A DNA stretch of 14,358 nt, taken from assembly GCA_040754475.1 (NCBI GenBank), contig JBFMCN010000060.1:1-14358 (forward strand), read 5' to 3'. The notes under the pieces were generated by a model that saw only the letters and a program-made list of their open reading frames with translations, searched no databases and was not told where the DNA came from. A program made the position numbers and the translations under genes. This document shows, piece by piece, positions 1-6,670 of the stretch; the first letter of the stretch is position 1, and every line of letters starts with the position of its first letter. Source of the DNA: JAJPHY01 sp040754475. Lineage in GTDB: Bacteria > Actinomycetota > UBA4738 > HRBIN12.

Positions 1-177
1 GGCCTGCTGAGCGTTGTCGCCGCGCATGTAGTTGCCGACGATCAGCAGCACGCCCAGGGCCATCACTCCGAGGGTCAGCCAGCCGAACCAAGGTGGGCTC
101 TTCTTGGGCTTGCGCTTCGGGGGCGGCGCGACGTAAGGACGCCGCTTCGTTCTCTGCCGTTGCTTCGACCTCGGCAT
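1..177 (-). CDS. crgA: Cell division protein CrgA, N-terminal part (runs off the left edge)
   Basis: The minus-strand frame starts at ATG 177 and stays open for 59 codons to the window edge. The protein begins MPRSKQRQRTKRRP, a very basic cytoplasmic head rich in Lys, Arg and Pro (residues 1-29). A single hydrophobic segment follows at about residues 30-48 (WFGWLTLGVMALGVLLIVG), then NYMRGDN. This MP(K/R)SK start, basic Pro/Lys linker and first membrane helix ending in NY is the CrgA pattern. CrgA is a small two-helix actinobacterial membrane protein that takes part in septum formation and interacts with FtsZ and penicillin-binding proteins; the second helix would lie outside the window. There is no strong Shine-Dalgarno directly before the ATG. 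TAACCT lies 9 nt upstream, so a leaderless or near-leaderless start is possible. In many actinobacteria crgA lies near pknB and pbpA; here about 12 kb of other genes separates them. Confidence 0.8.
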   Translation of the reverse strand, partial: MPRSKQRQRTKRRPYVAPPPKRKPKKSPPWFGWLTLGVMALGVLLIVGNYMRGDNAQQA

Positions 178-189
178 GACCCGGCTAGG

Positions 190-240
190 TTACCGCGGCA
201 CGAGAGCCATCGCGCTCTCGGAAACTGGGGGACACCCCAC
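190..240 (-). CDS. Possible 16-codon leader ORF upstream of crgA
   Basis: On the minus strand GTG 240 opens a frame reading MGCPPVSESAMALVPR and ending at TAA (190-192), 12 nt before the crgA ATG. A GGAGGTGATCC sequence, an extended complement of the 16S rRNA 3' end, lies at 248-258, but it sits 13 nt from the GTG, which is longer than usual. The Shine-Dalgarno is inside a hairpin (245-261). No homologue is recognised. It could be a leader peptide for crgA or a chance frame; the only support is the quality of the Shine-Dalgarno. Confidence 0.2.
   Translation of the reverse strand: MGCPPVSESAMALVPR
201..220. promoter_or_regulatory. 7-bp inverted repeat upstream of crgA
   Basis: CGAGAGC (201-207) is followed after six bases by its exact complement GCTCTCG (214-220). 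The dyad lies 24-43 bp upstream of the crgA start. It could be an operator or a hairpin in the leader transcript. The minus-strand TAACCT (187-192), a possible -10 element, is on its crgA-proximal side, but I see no convincing -35. Confidence 0.35.
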
Positions 241-268
241 CGATCGCGGATCACCTCCGCGGGGTGGG
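226..268. other. Nested and alternative hairpins in the crgA/acyl-CoA synthetase intergenic region
   Basis: The outer stem is CCCACC (236-241) with GGTGGG (263-268), and the inner stem is CGCGGA (245-250) with TCCGCG (256-261) around a 5-nt loop. A competing stem, TGGGG (226-230) with CCCCA (235-239), would use part of the outer arm, so the two outer folds exclude each other. No T-run follows on either strand, so this is not a classic intrinsic terminator. It lies between divergent genes, where no terminator is expected. On the minus strand the inner hairpin contains the GGAGGTGATCC sequence. Confidence 0.35.
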
Positions 269-373
269 ACGGGCCGGGGACGACGACCTCGCCCTGGACC
301 GGGGTAACGCAGCCTGCGCCGCAATACGTAGCTGCTCGGCCCAGTCGGCCATCGGGACAGGAGCCTACCCGCC

Positions 374-2140
374 GTGGGCTTGAGTCACATGCCTCGGTTC
401 TGGAATGATCCGGCCGTGACTTCGCATCGACCTTGGTTCGAGCACTATGCGCCGGGTGTCCCGCGGACGCTCGAGCCGTACCCGGAGATGTCCGTGTTCT
501 CGATGCTCGAGGCCTCCGCCCGCAGGTTCCCTGATCGGCCCTCGATGGCGTGGTTCGGTCGGCACATGTCCTACGGGTTCCTGCTGCGGGAGGTCGAGCG
601 GTTCTCGGCCGTCCTGGCGGGCCTCGGCGTCGAGAAGGGCGATCGGGTCGGGCTCGTCCTGCCGAACTGCCCCCAGTACGTCATCGCCTTCTTCGCGACC
701 GCCCGGCTCGGCGGGGTCGTCGTGGGCAACAACCCCCTCTACACGAAGCGGGAGATGGAGCACCAGCTTCGTGACTCCGGGTGCGAGGTCGTGGTGCTCC
801 ACGACATGTTCCACCCCAACTTCTCGGACGTGTTCCCCCGAGCAGGCGTGCGCGAGGTCGTCGTCACGAAGATCACGGACTACATGTCGCTCCCGCTCAG
901 GCTGGCCGCGCCGATCAAGTTCCGCCGCGAGGCCAAGCATGAAGGGAAGCCGTGGCCCTACGTTGCGCCCGGGTCGCAGGTCAGGTGGTGGAAGGAGCTC
1001 ATGGCGACGGCCGGGCCGGCGCCCCCCGCGACGATCGTCGATCCAAAGAACGACCCCGCCGGCTTCATCTACACAGGCGGCACGACCGGTGCCTCCAAGG
1101 GAGCGATGCTTTCGCACTTCGACATGGTGGCGAACGCCGTGCAAATCAGGGCCTGGTTCCGGACGGTGGTCGACGGCGAGGACGCGATGATGTGCGCGCT
1201 GCCGTTCTTCCACTCCTACGGCATGACCACGCAGCTCAACTTCGGTGTGCTCGCGGCGGCGAAGCTGGTCCTCGAGCCTCAGTTCAACGTCCAGACCGTG
1301 CTGAAGGACGTGGCGAAGGAGAAGCCGTCGCTGTTCCCTGGTGTGCCGAGGCTTTACCAGCGCCTGAACGATGCGCCCGAGACGGCCAAGTACGATCTCC
1401 GCGCGATCAAGGCTTGCGTGTCGGGAGCTGCGCCGCTTCCGCAGGCCGTCGCCGCAAAGTTTCACGAGATGACCGGGGGAGCCCAGGTCGTCGAGGGGTA
1501 TGGGCTCACGGAGGCCTCCCCGGTCACGCACGCCAACCCCATAGACGGAGAGGTGCGGCCGGGGACCATCGGCCTACCGCTCCCCGACACCGAGTGCAAG
1601 GTCGTGTCGCTCGAGGACCCAGACGTGGAGTTCGGACCCGGTGCGGCCGGCGAGCTGTGCATCCGCGGACCGCAGGTGATGCTCGGCTACTGGAACCGAC
1701 CCGAGGAGACCGCGCTCACGATCCGCAACGGCTGGCTCCACACAGGGGACGTGGCCGTCATGGACTCGGAGGGGTACTTCCGGATCGTCGACCGGATCAA
1801 GGAGATGATCATCGTCTCCGGGTTCAACGTCTATCCCACCGAGGTCGAGGAGGTCCTGTTCCGGCACCCGAAGATCCAGAAGGTCTGCGTCGCCGGCGTT
1901 GCCGATGAGCAGACGGGCGAGGCCGTCAAGGCGTACGTCGTCCTTCGCGCCGGCGAGACGGCGACCGCAGAGGAGATCGTCGCCTGGTGCCGTGACCCCG
2001 CTCAGGGCCTGGCTGGCTATCGGGTGCCGAAGCAGGTCGAGTTCCGCGACTCGCTCCCGGAGACGATGATCGGCAAGGTGCTCCGCCGGGTGCTCCAGGA
2101 AGAGGAGCGTCAGAAGGCGGCGGCCAAGCAGCCCCCGTGA
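374..2140 (+). CDS. AMP-forming long-chain acyl-CoA synthetase (FadD-like)
   Basis: The 588-residue product belongs to the adenylate-forming (ANL) superfamily, which activates a carboxylic acid with ATP to an acyl-adenylate and then forms the CoA thioester. The phosphate-binding loop YTGGTTGASKG is at about 233-243, the A5 motif YGLTEASP at 376-383, TGD at 457-459, and the hinge region DRIKEMIIVSGFNVYP from 473. The catalytic lysine of the C-terminal domain is K568 in MIGKVLRR. Length and motif order fit medium/long-chain fatty acyl-CoA ligases, but the substrate cannot be read from sequence. GTG 374 has AGGAG 10 nt upstream. An alternative GTG at 416 gives MTSHRPWFEHYAPGVP, which resembles the usual N-terminus of this subfamily, so the true start may be 14 codons later. 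It is first in a plus-strand unit and its stop overlaps the next start (GTGA). Confidence 0.93.
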   Translation: MGLSHMPRFWNDPAVTSHRPWFEHYAPGVPRTLEPYPEMSVFSMLEASARRFPDRPSMAWFGRHMSYGFLLREVERFSAVLAGLGVEKGDRVGLVLPNCPQYVIAFFATARLGGVVVGNNPLYTKREMEHQLRDSGCEVVVLHDMFHPNFSDVFPRAGVREVVVTKITDYMSLPLRLAAPIKFRREAKHEGKPWPYVAPGSQVRWWKELMATAGPAPPATIVDPKNDPAGFIYTGGTTGASKGAMLSHFDMVANAVQIRAWFRTVVDGEDAMMCALPFFHSYGMTTQLNFGVLAAAKLVLEPQFNVQTVLKDVAKEKPSLFPGVPRLYQRLNDAPETAKYDLRAIKACVSGAAPLPQAVAAKFHEMTGGAQVVEGYGLTEASPVTHANPIDGEVRPGTIGLPLPDTECKVVSLEDPDVEFGPGAAGELCIRGPQVMLGYWNRPEETALTIRNGWLHTGDVAVMDSEGYFRIVDRIKEMIIVSGFNVYPTEVEEVLFRHPKIQKVCVAGVADEQTGEAVKAYVVLRAGETATAEEIVAWCRDPAQGLAGYRVPKQVEFRDSLPETMIGKVLRRVLQEEERQKAAAKQPP

Positions 2141-2685
2141 CGGCGGGTCCGCAGTTCGATCTGGGCGAGGACGCGGAGGTTCGACCCTTCGAGCCGGACG
2201 ACGCCTGGGACCTCTTCGCCGTGGTTGACGCGGAACGCGAGCGCCTTCGTGTGTGGCTGCCGTGGGTGGACCGCGTGCTCTCCGTCGAGGACGAGCGCGC
2301 GTGGCTCGAGAGCGTGGTACCGACCGGGGGGAACCTGGGCGGTCTCGGCATCTTCGTGGCCGGTCAAGTCGCCGGTGGGATCGGCCTGCGGCGTGATGCC
2401 TCTGGAGTGAGCGGCGACATCGGCTACTGGCTGTCGAAGGACTACGAGGGGCACGGTCTCGTCACGCGGGCCAGCCGGATACTGATCGAGCATGCATTCT
2501 CGCAGCTGGGCCTGCACCGGATCACGATCCACGCCGCCCCGGACAACGCGCGGAGTCGCGCGATCCCCGATCGCCTGGGGTTCACGAGGGAAGGAGTGCT
2601 CCGGGAGGCTGAGCGGACAGGAACCGGCTACCGCGATCTCGTGGTCTACGGTCTGCTCGAGCGCGAGTGGCGGGCGCGGCCGTGA
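2137..2685 (+). CDS. GNAT family N-acetyltransferase, RimJ/RimL type
   Basis: The 182-residue protein has the RimJ/RimL-like layout: VRPFEPDDAWDLF near residue 15, LPWVDR at 41-46, a core strand with DIGYWLSKDYEGHGLVT at 94-110 that carries the acetyl-CoA pyrophosphate-binding loop, and the C-terminal NARSRAIPDRLGF at 137-149. Members transfer an acetyl group from acetyl-CoA to protein N-termini, lysines or small amines; the substrate here is unknown. The GTG start overlaps the stop of the acyl-CoA synthetase by four bases and has no good Shine-Dalgarno, so translation is probably coupled. The usual Val/Ala before the second helix is replaced by IPD, a small departure that leaves the fold recognisable. 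Acylation of the synthetase's catalytic lysine is a possible role, but it is only inferred from the coupling. Confidence 0.88.
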   Translation: MTAGPQFDLGEDAEVRPFEPDDAWDLFAVVDAERERLRVWLPWVDRVLSVEDERAWLESVVPTGGNLGGLGIFVAGQVAGGIGLRRDASGVSGDIGYWLSKDYEGHGLVTRASRILIEHAFSQLGLHRITIHAAPDNARSRAIPDRLGFTREGVLREAERTGTGYRDLVVYGLLEREWRARP

Positions 2686-2698
2686 GAGGGTTGGGTCG

Positions 2699-3388
2699 GT
2701 GAGCCGGTTCGGAGCAGTGATCTTCGATCTGTTCGGCACGCTCGTGTACGAGTTCCCGAGGGCGGACTGGGACCGCTGGTTCGTTCGGTCCGCCGAGGCG
2801 CTCGGGATCGATGCAGTCGCGTTTCGCCGCGAATGGGAGGCCACCTCGGTCCAGCGACAGACCGGGCGACTCGGCGACGCCGAGGCGAACATCCGCGAGC
2901 TGTGCCGGAGGGTTGGGGTCGATCCTTCGCCTGACCAGGTGGCTGCTGCCCTTGAGGTGAGGATGGTCATGTACAAGCGGTGGTTCGTGCCGACGCCGGG
3001 CACGATCGACACGCTGCGGTGGCTCCGGGCCAGGCGTGTGCCGACTGCGCTCATCAGCCAGTGCGCCCCGGACACGCCTCCACTGTGGCGCGCCTCGCCC
3101 CTCGCCGAACTCGTCGACGTTGAGGTGTTCTCGTCCGAGGTGGGACTCCGCAAGCCCGATCCGGCGATCTACCTCCACGCCTGTCGGGGGCTCGGCGTCG
3201 CGCCGGACGTGTGCCTCTACATCGGCGACGGCAGCTACTCGGAGCTTTCGGGAGCCAAAGCCGTCGGCATGACTGCTGTCCTCGTGCTCGACCCCGAGGT
3301 GGAGCCGGGTGGGATCGCTCGGTCGGAGGCCGACGAATGGACAGGCGAGCGGATCACCTCGATCGCGGAGGTCCCCGGGTTGCTCTAG
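2699..3388 (+). CDS. HAD superfamily (subfamily IA) hydrolase
   Basis: The start is set at GTG 2699, which follows GAGAGGG (2684-2690) at 8 nt spacing and gives 229 residues beginning MSRFGAVIFDLFGTL. The same frame is open further upstream, but that part lies inside the acetyltransferase gene. Motif I is DLFGTL with nucleophile D10. Motif II is S120 in ALISQC, motif III is K152 in GLRKPDP, and motif IV is GDGSYSELSGA with D177 and E182. A helical cap at about 20-95 places it in subfamily IA with phosphoglycolate-phosphatase-like and 2-haloacid-dehalogenase-like enzymes. The second motif-I aspartate usual in phosphatases is Phe12, and the second motif-IV acid is Glu. Substrate is not predictable. 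It is the last gene of the plus-strand unit, 13 bp after the acetyltransferase, and its TAG stop overlaps the stop of the convergent gene. Confidence 0.85.
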   Translation: MSRFGAVIFDLFGTLVYEFPRADWDRWFVRSAEALGIDAVAFRREWEATSVQRQTGRLGDAEANIRELCRRVGVDPSPDQVAAALEVRMVMYKRWFVPTPGTIDTLRWLRARRVPTALISQCAPDTPPLWRASPLAELVDVEVFSSEVGLRKPDPAIYLHACRGLGVAPDVCLYIGDGSYSELSGAKAVGMTAVLVLDPEVEPGGIARSEADEWTGERITSIAEVPGLL

Positions 3389-3921
3389 GTCGCCTGGTCC
3401 GCGATGGCGGTCACGAGCTCACGGCAGAACGCGGGGATGTCCTCGACCACGCGGCCCCACACGAGGTTCCCGTCCCGGAAGGCGGCCTCGTCGACCCAGG
3501 TCGCCCCGGCGTTCACCAGGTCGTCCTTGATGCCGAGGCTCCCCGTGGCGCGATGGCCGGCGACGATGCCTGCGGAGATCCCGACCAGGCCCGCGTGGCA
3601 GATCATCCCGACGGTCTTTCCCTGCTCGTAGGCGTCGCGGACGATGGCGGTGACCTCCTCGAATCGCCTGAGCTTGTCGGGGGCCCACCCGCCCGGGACG
3701 ACCACGGCGTCGAAATCGTCGGCGCCCACGTCCTTCGCGGCGGTATCGCTCGTTGCCTCCAGGGCGTGCTTGCCGTGGACCTTCTTGCCCGCCGTCGTCC
3801 CGACGACCGACACGTGCGCCCCCTCCTCGCGGAGCCGCATCACGGTCACCCAGAACTCGAGATCCTCGAAGCCCTCCTCGAGGAAGACGGCGATCCTTCG
3901 TCCGGCGAGTCGCTGCTCCAT
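3385..3921 (-). CDS. DJ-1/PfpI family protein (type 1 glutamine amidotransferase-like)
   Basis: The 178-residue protein is full length for the PfpI/YhbO group of the DJ-1 superfamily. It starts with RRIAVFLEEGFEDLEFW, in which E19 of the FED motif corresponds to the conserved active-site Glu. The nucleophile elbow is MICHAG with C108 and H109, and DAVVVPGGWAPD (71-82) is the conserved strand and loop before it. Relatives have been described as intracellular cysteine proteases, chaperones or deglycases; which activity applies cannot be told. ATG 3921 has AAGGGAGG 6 nt upstream, a strong ribosome binding site that fixes the start. It is transcribed alone, convergent with the HAD gene, and lies downstream of the his run on the same strand. 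A weak -10 candidate, TAGATT, lies at 3949-3954 with no clear -35, so it may have its own promoter. Confidence 0.9.
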   Translation of the reverse strand: MEQRLAGRRIAVFLEEGFEDLEFWVTVMRLREEGAHVSVVGTTAGKKVHGKHALEATSDTAAKDVGADDFDAVVVPGGWAPDKLRRFEEVTAIVRDAYEQGKTVGMICHAGLVGISAGIVAGHRATGSLGIKDDLVNAGATWVDEAAFRDGNLVWGRVVEDIPAFCRELVTAIADQAT

Positions 3922-3965
3922 CGCATGCCTCCCTTGTGCCCGTGACGCAATCTAGCGCCAGTTGG

Positions 3966-3987
3966 GGAACGCGTATTCAGGAACGCG
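3966..3987. repeat. Short direct repeat GGAACGCG, two copies 14 bp apart
   Basis: GGAACGCG occurs at 3966-3973 and again at 3980-3987, between hisG and the DJ-1/PfpI gene. The second copy can pair with GCATTCC at 4001-4007 in the hisG transcript. With only two short copies, chance is a real alternative. Confidence 0.3.
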
Positions 3988-4007
3988 GCGCGCCCCTCCG
4001 GCATTCC
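3980..4007 (-). terminator. Possible hairpin terminator after hisG
   Basis: Just after the hisG stop the transcript can form GGAATGC (4007-4001) paired with GCGTTCC (3986-3980), seven pairs including one G-U, around a 14-nt loop containing GGCGCGCC. No U-run follows, so it is not a canonical intrinsic terminator, although U-poor hairpins are often proposed as terminators in GC-rich actinobacteria. It is the only candidate between hisG and the next minus-strand gene. Confidence 0.28.
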
Positions 4008-4008
4008 G

Positions 4009-4884
4009 CTACGGGACGATCTTGGAGATCGGCAGCTCGAGGATGTCTGTCGCGCCTCGGGACTTCAGCATGGGGATGAGTCTGTTCACCTGAGACTTGT
4101 CGACCACGGTCTCGACGGCGTGTCCGCCTTCCGAGAGCGGTGATACGGTCGGCGACTTCATAGACGGGAGGAGCTTGATGATCTCCTCGAGCCGATCCTC
4201 CCCGACGTTGAGCTTGATCAGGACGCGCCCCTCCGCCCTGAGCGCGCCGAGCAACAGGGTCCGTATGTCCTCCATCGCCTGTCTTTTGGCGGGGTCGGCC
4301 GCAGCCTCCCGATTGGCCACAAGAACGGGCTCGGAGGTCATCAGCGTCTCGATGATCTTCATCCCGTGCGAGCGGAGCGTGCTCCCGGTCTCGGCGACGT
4401 CGACGATCGCGTCCACGATCTCCGGCACCTTGGCTTCCGTCGCTCCGTAGGACCAGACGACGAGGACGTCGATGTCTAGGTCCGCGAAGTATCGCTTGGT
4501 GATGCTCATGAACTCCGTGGAGACCCGCGAGCCGGGGGGGATGTCCTTCGCGGAGTTCGCGGGGTGGTCGCCGGGCACCGCCAGCACGATCCTGGTTCCG
4601 CGTCCCGTTCCGCTCTTCGCGTAGCCGAGCGCTGCGAGAACCTCGACGTCGGCCGCCGTCTCGGCGACCCAGTCCTGCCCTGTGATGCCGAGGTCGAACA
4701 GCCCATCGGCGACGTAGGTGGGGATCTCCTGCGGGCGAAGCAGCGAGACGCGCTCGATGCGTTCGTCGTCGATCAGCCCGTGGTAGTCGCGGGTGGAACC
4801 GCGCCGCACGCTGAGGTCCGCGGCCTCGAACAGGCGAAGCGTCTGCTCCTCGAGGGAGCCTTTGGGGATCACGAGTCTCAGCAT
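4009..4884 (-). CDS. hisG: ATP phosphoribosyltransferase, long form
   Basis: HisG condenses ATP with PRPP to phosphoribosyl-ATP, the first and feedback-controlled step of histidine synthesis. The 291-residue length is that of the long, homohexameric form, which does not need HisZ. Visible signatures are IPKGSLEEQT (6-15), DLGITGQDWV (64-73), VSTEFMSITKRYF (121-133) and the PRPP-binding loop DAIVDVAETGSTLR (158-171). The C-terminal ACT-like regulatory domain spans about 213-291 and contains SPTVSPLSEGGHAVETVV, the histidine-sensing region. ATG 4884 directly abuts the hisI stop and has GGAGG 6 nt upstream inside hisI. It is the last gene of the his run, whereas hisG is commonly at or near the front or next to hisE. 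Confidence 0.97.
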   Translation of the reverse strand: MLRLVIPKGSLEEQTLRLFEAADLSVRRGSTRDYHGLIDDERIERVSLLRPQEIPTYVADGLFDLGITGQDWVAETAADVEVLAALGYAKSGTGRGTRIVLAVPGDHPANSAKDIPPGSRVSTEFMSITKRYFADLDIDVLVVWSYGATEAKVPEIVDAIVDVAETGSTLRSHGMKIIETLMTSEPVLVANREAAADPAKRQAMEDIRTLLLGALRAEGRVLIKLNVGEDRLEEIIKLLPSMKSPTVSPLSEGGHAVETVVDKSQVNRLIPMLKSRGATDILELPISKIVP

Positions 4885-5208
4885 CTACAACCTCCGGTGG
4901 AAGCAGGACCGCTCGCCCGTGTGACAGGCGGCGCCGACTTGGTGCACGCGTACGAGCAGGACATCGGCATCGCAGTCAGCCCTGATCTCGTCGACGCGCT
5001 GGACGTTGCCGCTCGTGTCGCCCTTCCGCCACAACTCCCGGCGCGAGCGGCTCCAGAAGACGGTGCGACCTTCCTCGAGCGTTCGCTCGAGCGACTCTCG
5101 ACTCATCCACGCCATCATGAGAACGTCGCCGTTCTCGGCGTCCTGCACGACTGCGGGGATCAGTCCGCTTTCGTCGTACTTGAGGGCTTCGACGTCGACG
5201 AGCTCCAT
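4885..5208 (-). CDS. hisI: Phosphoribosyl-AMP cyclohydrolase
   Basis: HisI opens the purine ring of phosphoribosyl-AMP to give ProFAR, the third pathway step. The 107-residue protein carries FWSRSRRELWRKGDTSGN (51-68), the metal-site segment DCDADVLLV (79-87) and the C-terminal GAACHTGERSCF (92-103) with the conserved zinc-binding cysteines. It ends immediately after this motif, so there is no fused HisE pyrophosphohydrolase domain as found in enterobacterial HisIE. ATG 5208 shares one base with the hisF stop (TGATG). The frame is open well upstream through hisF, but the homologous sequence begins at this methionine. GAGG lies 5 nt before the start. The TAG stop abuts hisG with no gap. Confidence 0.95.
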   Translation of the reverse strand: MELVDVEALKYDESGLIPAVVQDAENGDVLMMAWMSRESLERTLEEGRTVFWSRSRRELWRKGDTSGNVQRVDEIRADCDADVLLVRVHQVGAACHTGERSCFHRRL

Positions 5209-5972
5209 CAGAGCCTCACAGGGATTCCGAGTTCGGCCAGGTACTCCTTCACCGTTCGGATGGTCAGCTCCTCGAAGTGGAATCGCGAGGCGGCGAGCAC
5301 CGCATCGGCTCCGCCCTCCACGAGCGCCTGCGCGAAGTGCTCGAGCCGTCCCGCCCCTCCTGATGCCACGACGGGAACTCCGACGGCCGACGTCACTGCA
5401 GATAGGAGCTCGAGGTCGTAGCCCTCGCCGGTCCCGTCGCGATCCATAGACGTGAGCAGGATCTCGCCGGCGCCGCGCTCCTGCGTCGACTCGATCGCCC
5501 ACTCGAGGGCGTCCCGATCGGTCGGAGTCCGTCCGGCGTTGACGTAGACCTCCCAACTTGTGCCCGTCCGGCGCTTCGCGTCGATCGCGACGACGATGCA
5601 CTGCGTGCCGAAGCGCTCGGCGCAGCGGGAAAGGAGCGAGGGCTCGCGGACCGCAGCCGTGTTGAGCGAGACCTTGTCCGCCCCCGCGCCGAGCAAGGCG
5701 CGGACGTCCTCCTCGCTCCGGATGCCGCCCCCGACCGTGAGCGGGATGAAGACCTGCTCGGCCGTGCGTGCTATGACGTCGAGCGTCGCCTGGCGTCCTT
5801 CCACGGTTGCCGTGATGTCTAGGAACACGAGTTCGTCGGCGCCCTCCGCGTTGTAGCGGGCGGCCAGCTCCACGGGGTCACCGGCGTCCCGAAGGTCGAC
5901 GAAGCGGGTGCCCTTCACGACCCGTCCGGCGTCGACGTCCAAGCACGGGACTATCCGTTTGGCGAGCGTCAT
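5208..5972 (-). CDS. hisF: Imidazole glycerol phosphate synthase, cyclase subunit
   Basis: HisF uses ammonia delivered by HisH to convert PRFAR to imidazole glycerol phosphate and AICAR. The 254-residue (beta/alpha)8 barrel contains the catalytic pair D12 (in PCLDVDAGRVVKG) and D131 (in VAIDAKR). The two phosphate-binding loops are GGGIR (81-85) with GADKVSLNTAA (97-107), and ASGGAG (203-208) with GADAVLAAS (221-229). The start is ATG 5972, giving MTLAKRIVPCLD; the open frame continues upstream but only in the shadow of hisA. ATGA overlap with hisA and GGAGG 10 nt upstream support this start. It lies next to hisA and one gene from its partner hisH, so the synthase subunits are co-transcribed. 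Confidence 0.97.
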   Translation of the reverse strand: MTLAKRIVPCLDVDAGRVVKGTRFVDLRDAGDPVELAARYNAEGADELVFLDITATVEGRQATLDVIARTAEQVFIPLTVGGGIRSEEDVRALLGAGADKVSLNTAAVREPSLLSRCAERFGTQCIVVAIDAKRRTGTSWEVYVNAGRTPTDRDALEWAIESTQERGAGEILLTSMDRDGTGEGYDLELLSAVTSAVGVPVVASGGAGRLEHFAQALVEGGADAVLAASRFHFEELTIRTVKEYLAELGIPVRL

Positions 5973-6670
5973 CCGCGTACCACCTCCGAGAGGGAGATCG
6001 TTCCCGAATAGAGCGCCTTGCCGACGACGACGGCCTCGAGCCCCAGGTCTCGAAGCGCGCGGATGTCCTCGGCCCTGCGCACACCCCCGCTTGCGATGAT
6101 CGGGCGATCGGTGAGCGCGAGGATCCACTGGTAGAGGTCGAGGTCGGGTCCGTCCATCGTGCCGTCTCTCTGTACCGAGGTCACCAGGAACCGTGGAGCT
6201 CCGGCGTCGGCGAGCGATGTGATCGCGTCCTCCGCAGGTGGTCCCTCGTCCCTCCATCCGCGGATCATCACGCGGTCCTTGCGCACGTCGAGGGCAACGA
6301 CGACCCGGTCGTGGAATCTGGCGACCGTCTCGGCGACGAAGCTGGGATCGAGAGCCGCCGCAGTTCCGAGGATCGTGCGTTCCACGCCGTCCGCGAGCGC
6401 CTGCTCGACGGCGCTCATGGTCCGCAGCCCGCCACCGAGCTGCACGGGGATCGCAACGCTCCGACAGATCGCCACGACGAGGGAGCGGTTCGCCCCCGTT
6501 CCGAGCGCCGCGTCTAGGTCCACGACGTGAAGGCGACGCGCTCCGTCCGCCTCGAACCGGCGGGCGACGTCGATCGGGTCGACCTCATAGGCCGTCTCGG
6601 CCGTCGGGTCGCCCCGGAAGAGCCGCACGCATCTCCCGCCCCTGAGGTCGATCGCAGGGATGACGATCAT
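5969..6670 (-). CDS. hisA: ProFAR isomerase (HisA)
   Basis: HisA performs the Amadori isomerisation of ProFAR to PRFAR. The 233-residue barrel has the catalytic aspartates D8 (VIPAIDLRGG) and D128 (VVALDVRKD), phosphate-binding segments QLGGGLR (77-83) and IIASGGVR (191-198), and RGWRDEG (137-143). Many actinobacteria instead carry the bifunctional PriA, which also acts in tryptophan synthesis as TrpF. The GGGLR loop here, rather than the PriA-type SGGIR, favours plain HisA, although this does not exclude some dual activity. ATGA overlaps connect it to hisH upstream and hisF downstream. GGGAGG lies about 10 nt before ATG 6670. Confidence 0.95.
   Translation of the reverse strand: MIVIPAIDLRGGRCVRLFRGDPTAETAYEVDPIDVARRFEADGARRLHVVDLDAALGTGANRSLVVAICRSVAIPVQLGGGLRTMSAVEQALADGVERTILGTAAALDPSFVAETVARFHDRVVVALDVRKDRVMIRGWRDEGPPAEDAITSLADAGAPRFLVTSVQRDGTMDGPDLDLYQWILALTDRPIIASGGVRRAEDIRALRDLGLEAVVVGKALYSGTISLSEVVRG

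Noticed and set aside
248..258. GGATCACCTCC on the plus strand, identical to the 3' tail of 16S rRNA
   Set aside because: The match does not extend on either side, so it is not an rRNA fragment; it is simply the complement of a strong Shine-Dalgarno on the minus strand.
178..373. tRNA or small RNA gene in the divergent intergenic region
   Set aside because: The hairpins do not form a cloverleaf, no GGTTCGA-like T-arm is present on either strand, and no terminator with a T-run follows.
365..1531. 388-codon open frame on the minus strand, antisense to the acyl-CoA synthetase gene
   Set aside because: It lies opposite a gene with all the expected motifs, its translation is an Arg/His/Asp-rich low-complexity sequence typical of an antisense frame in GC-rich DNA, and it has no recognisable domain.
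5969..6670. Assignment of hisA as bifunctional PriA (HisA plus TrpF)
   Set aside because: The loop reads GGGLR rather than the SGGIR seen in PriA proteins I know, so monofunctional HisA is the safer call, though dual activity cannot be excluded from sequence.
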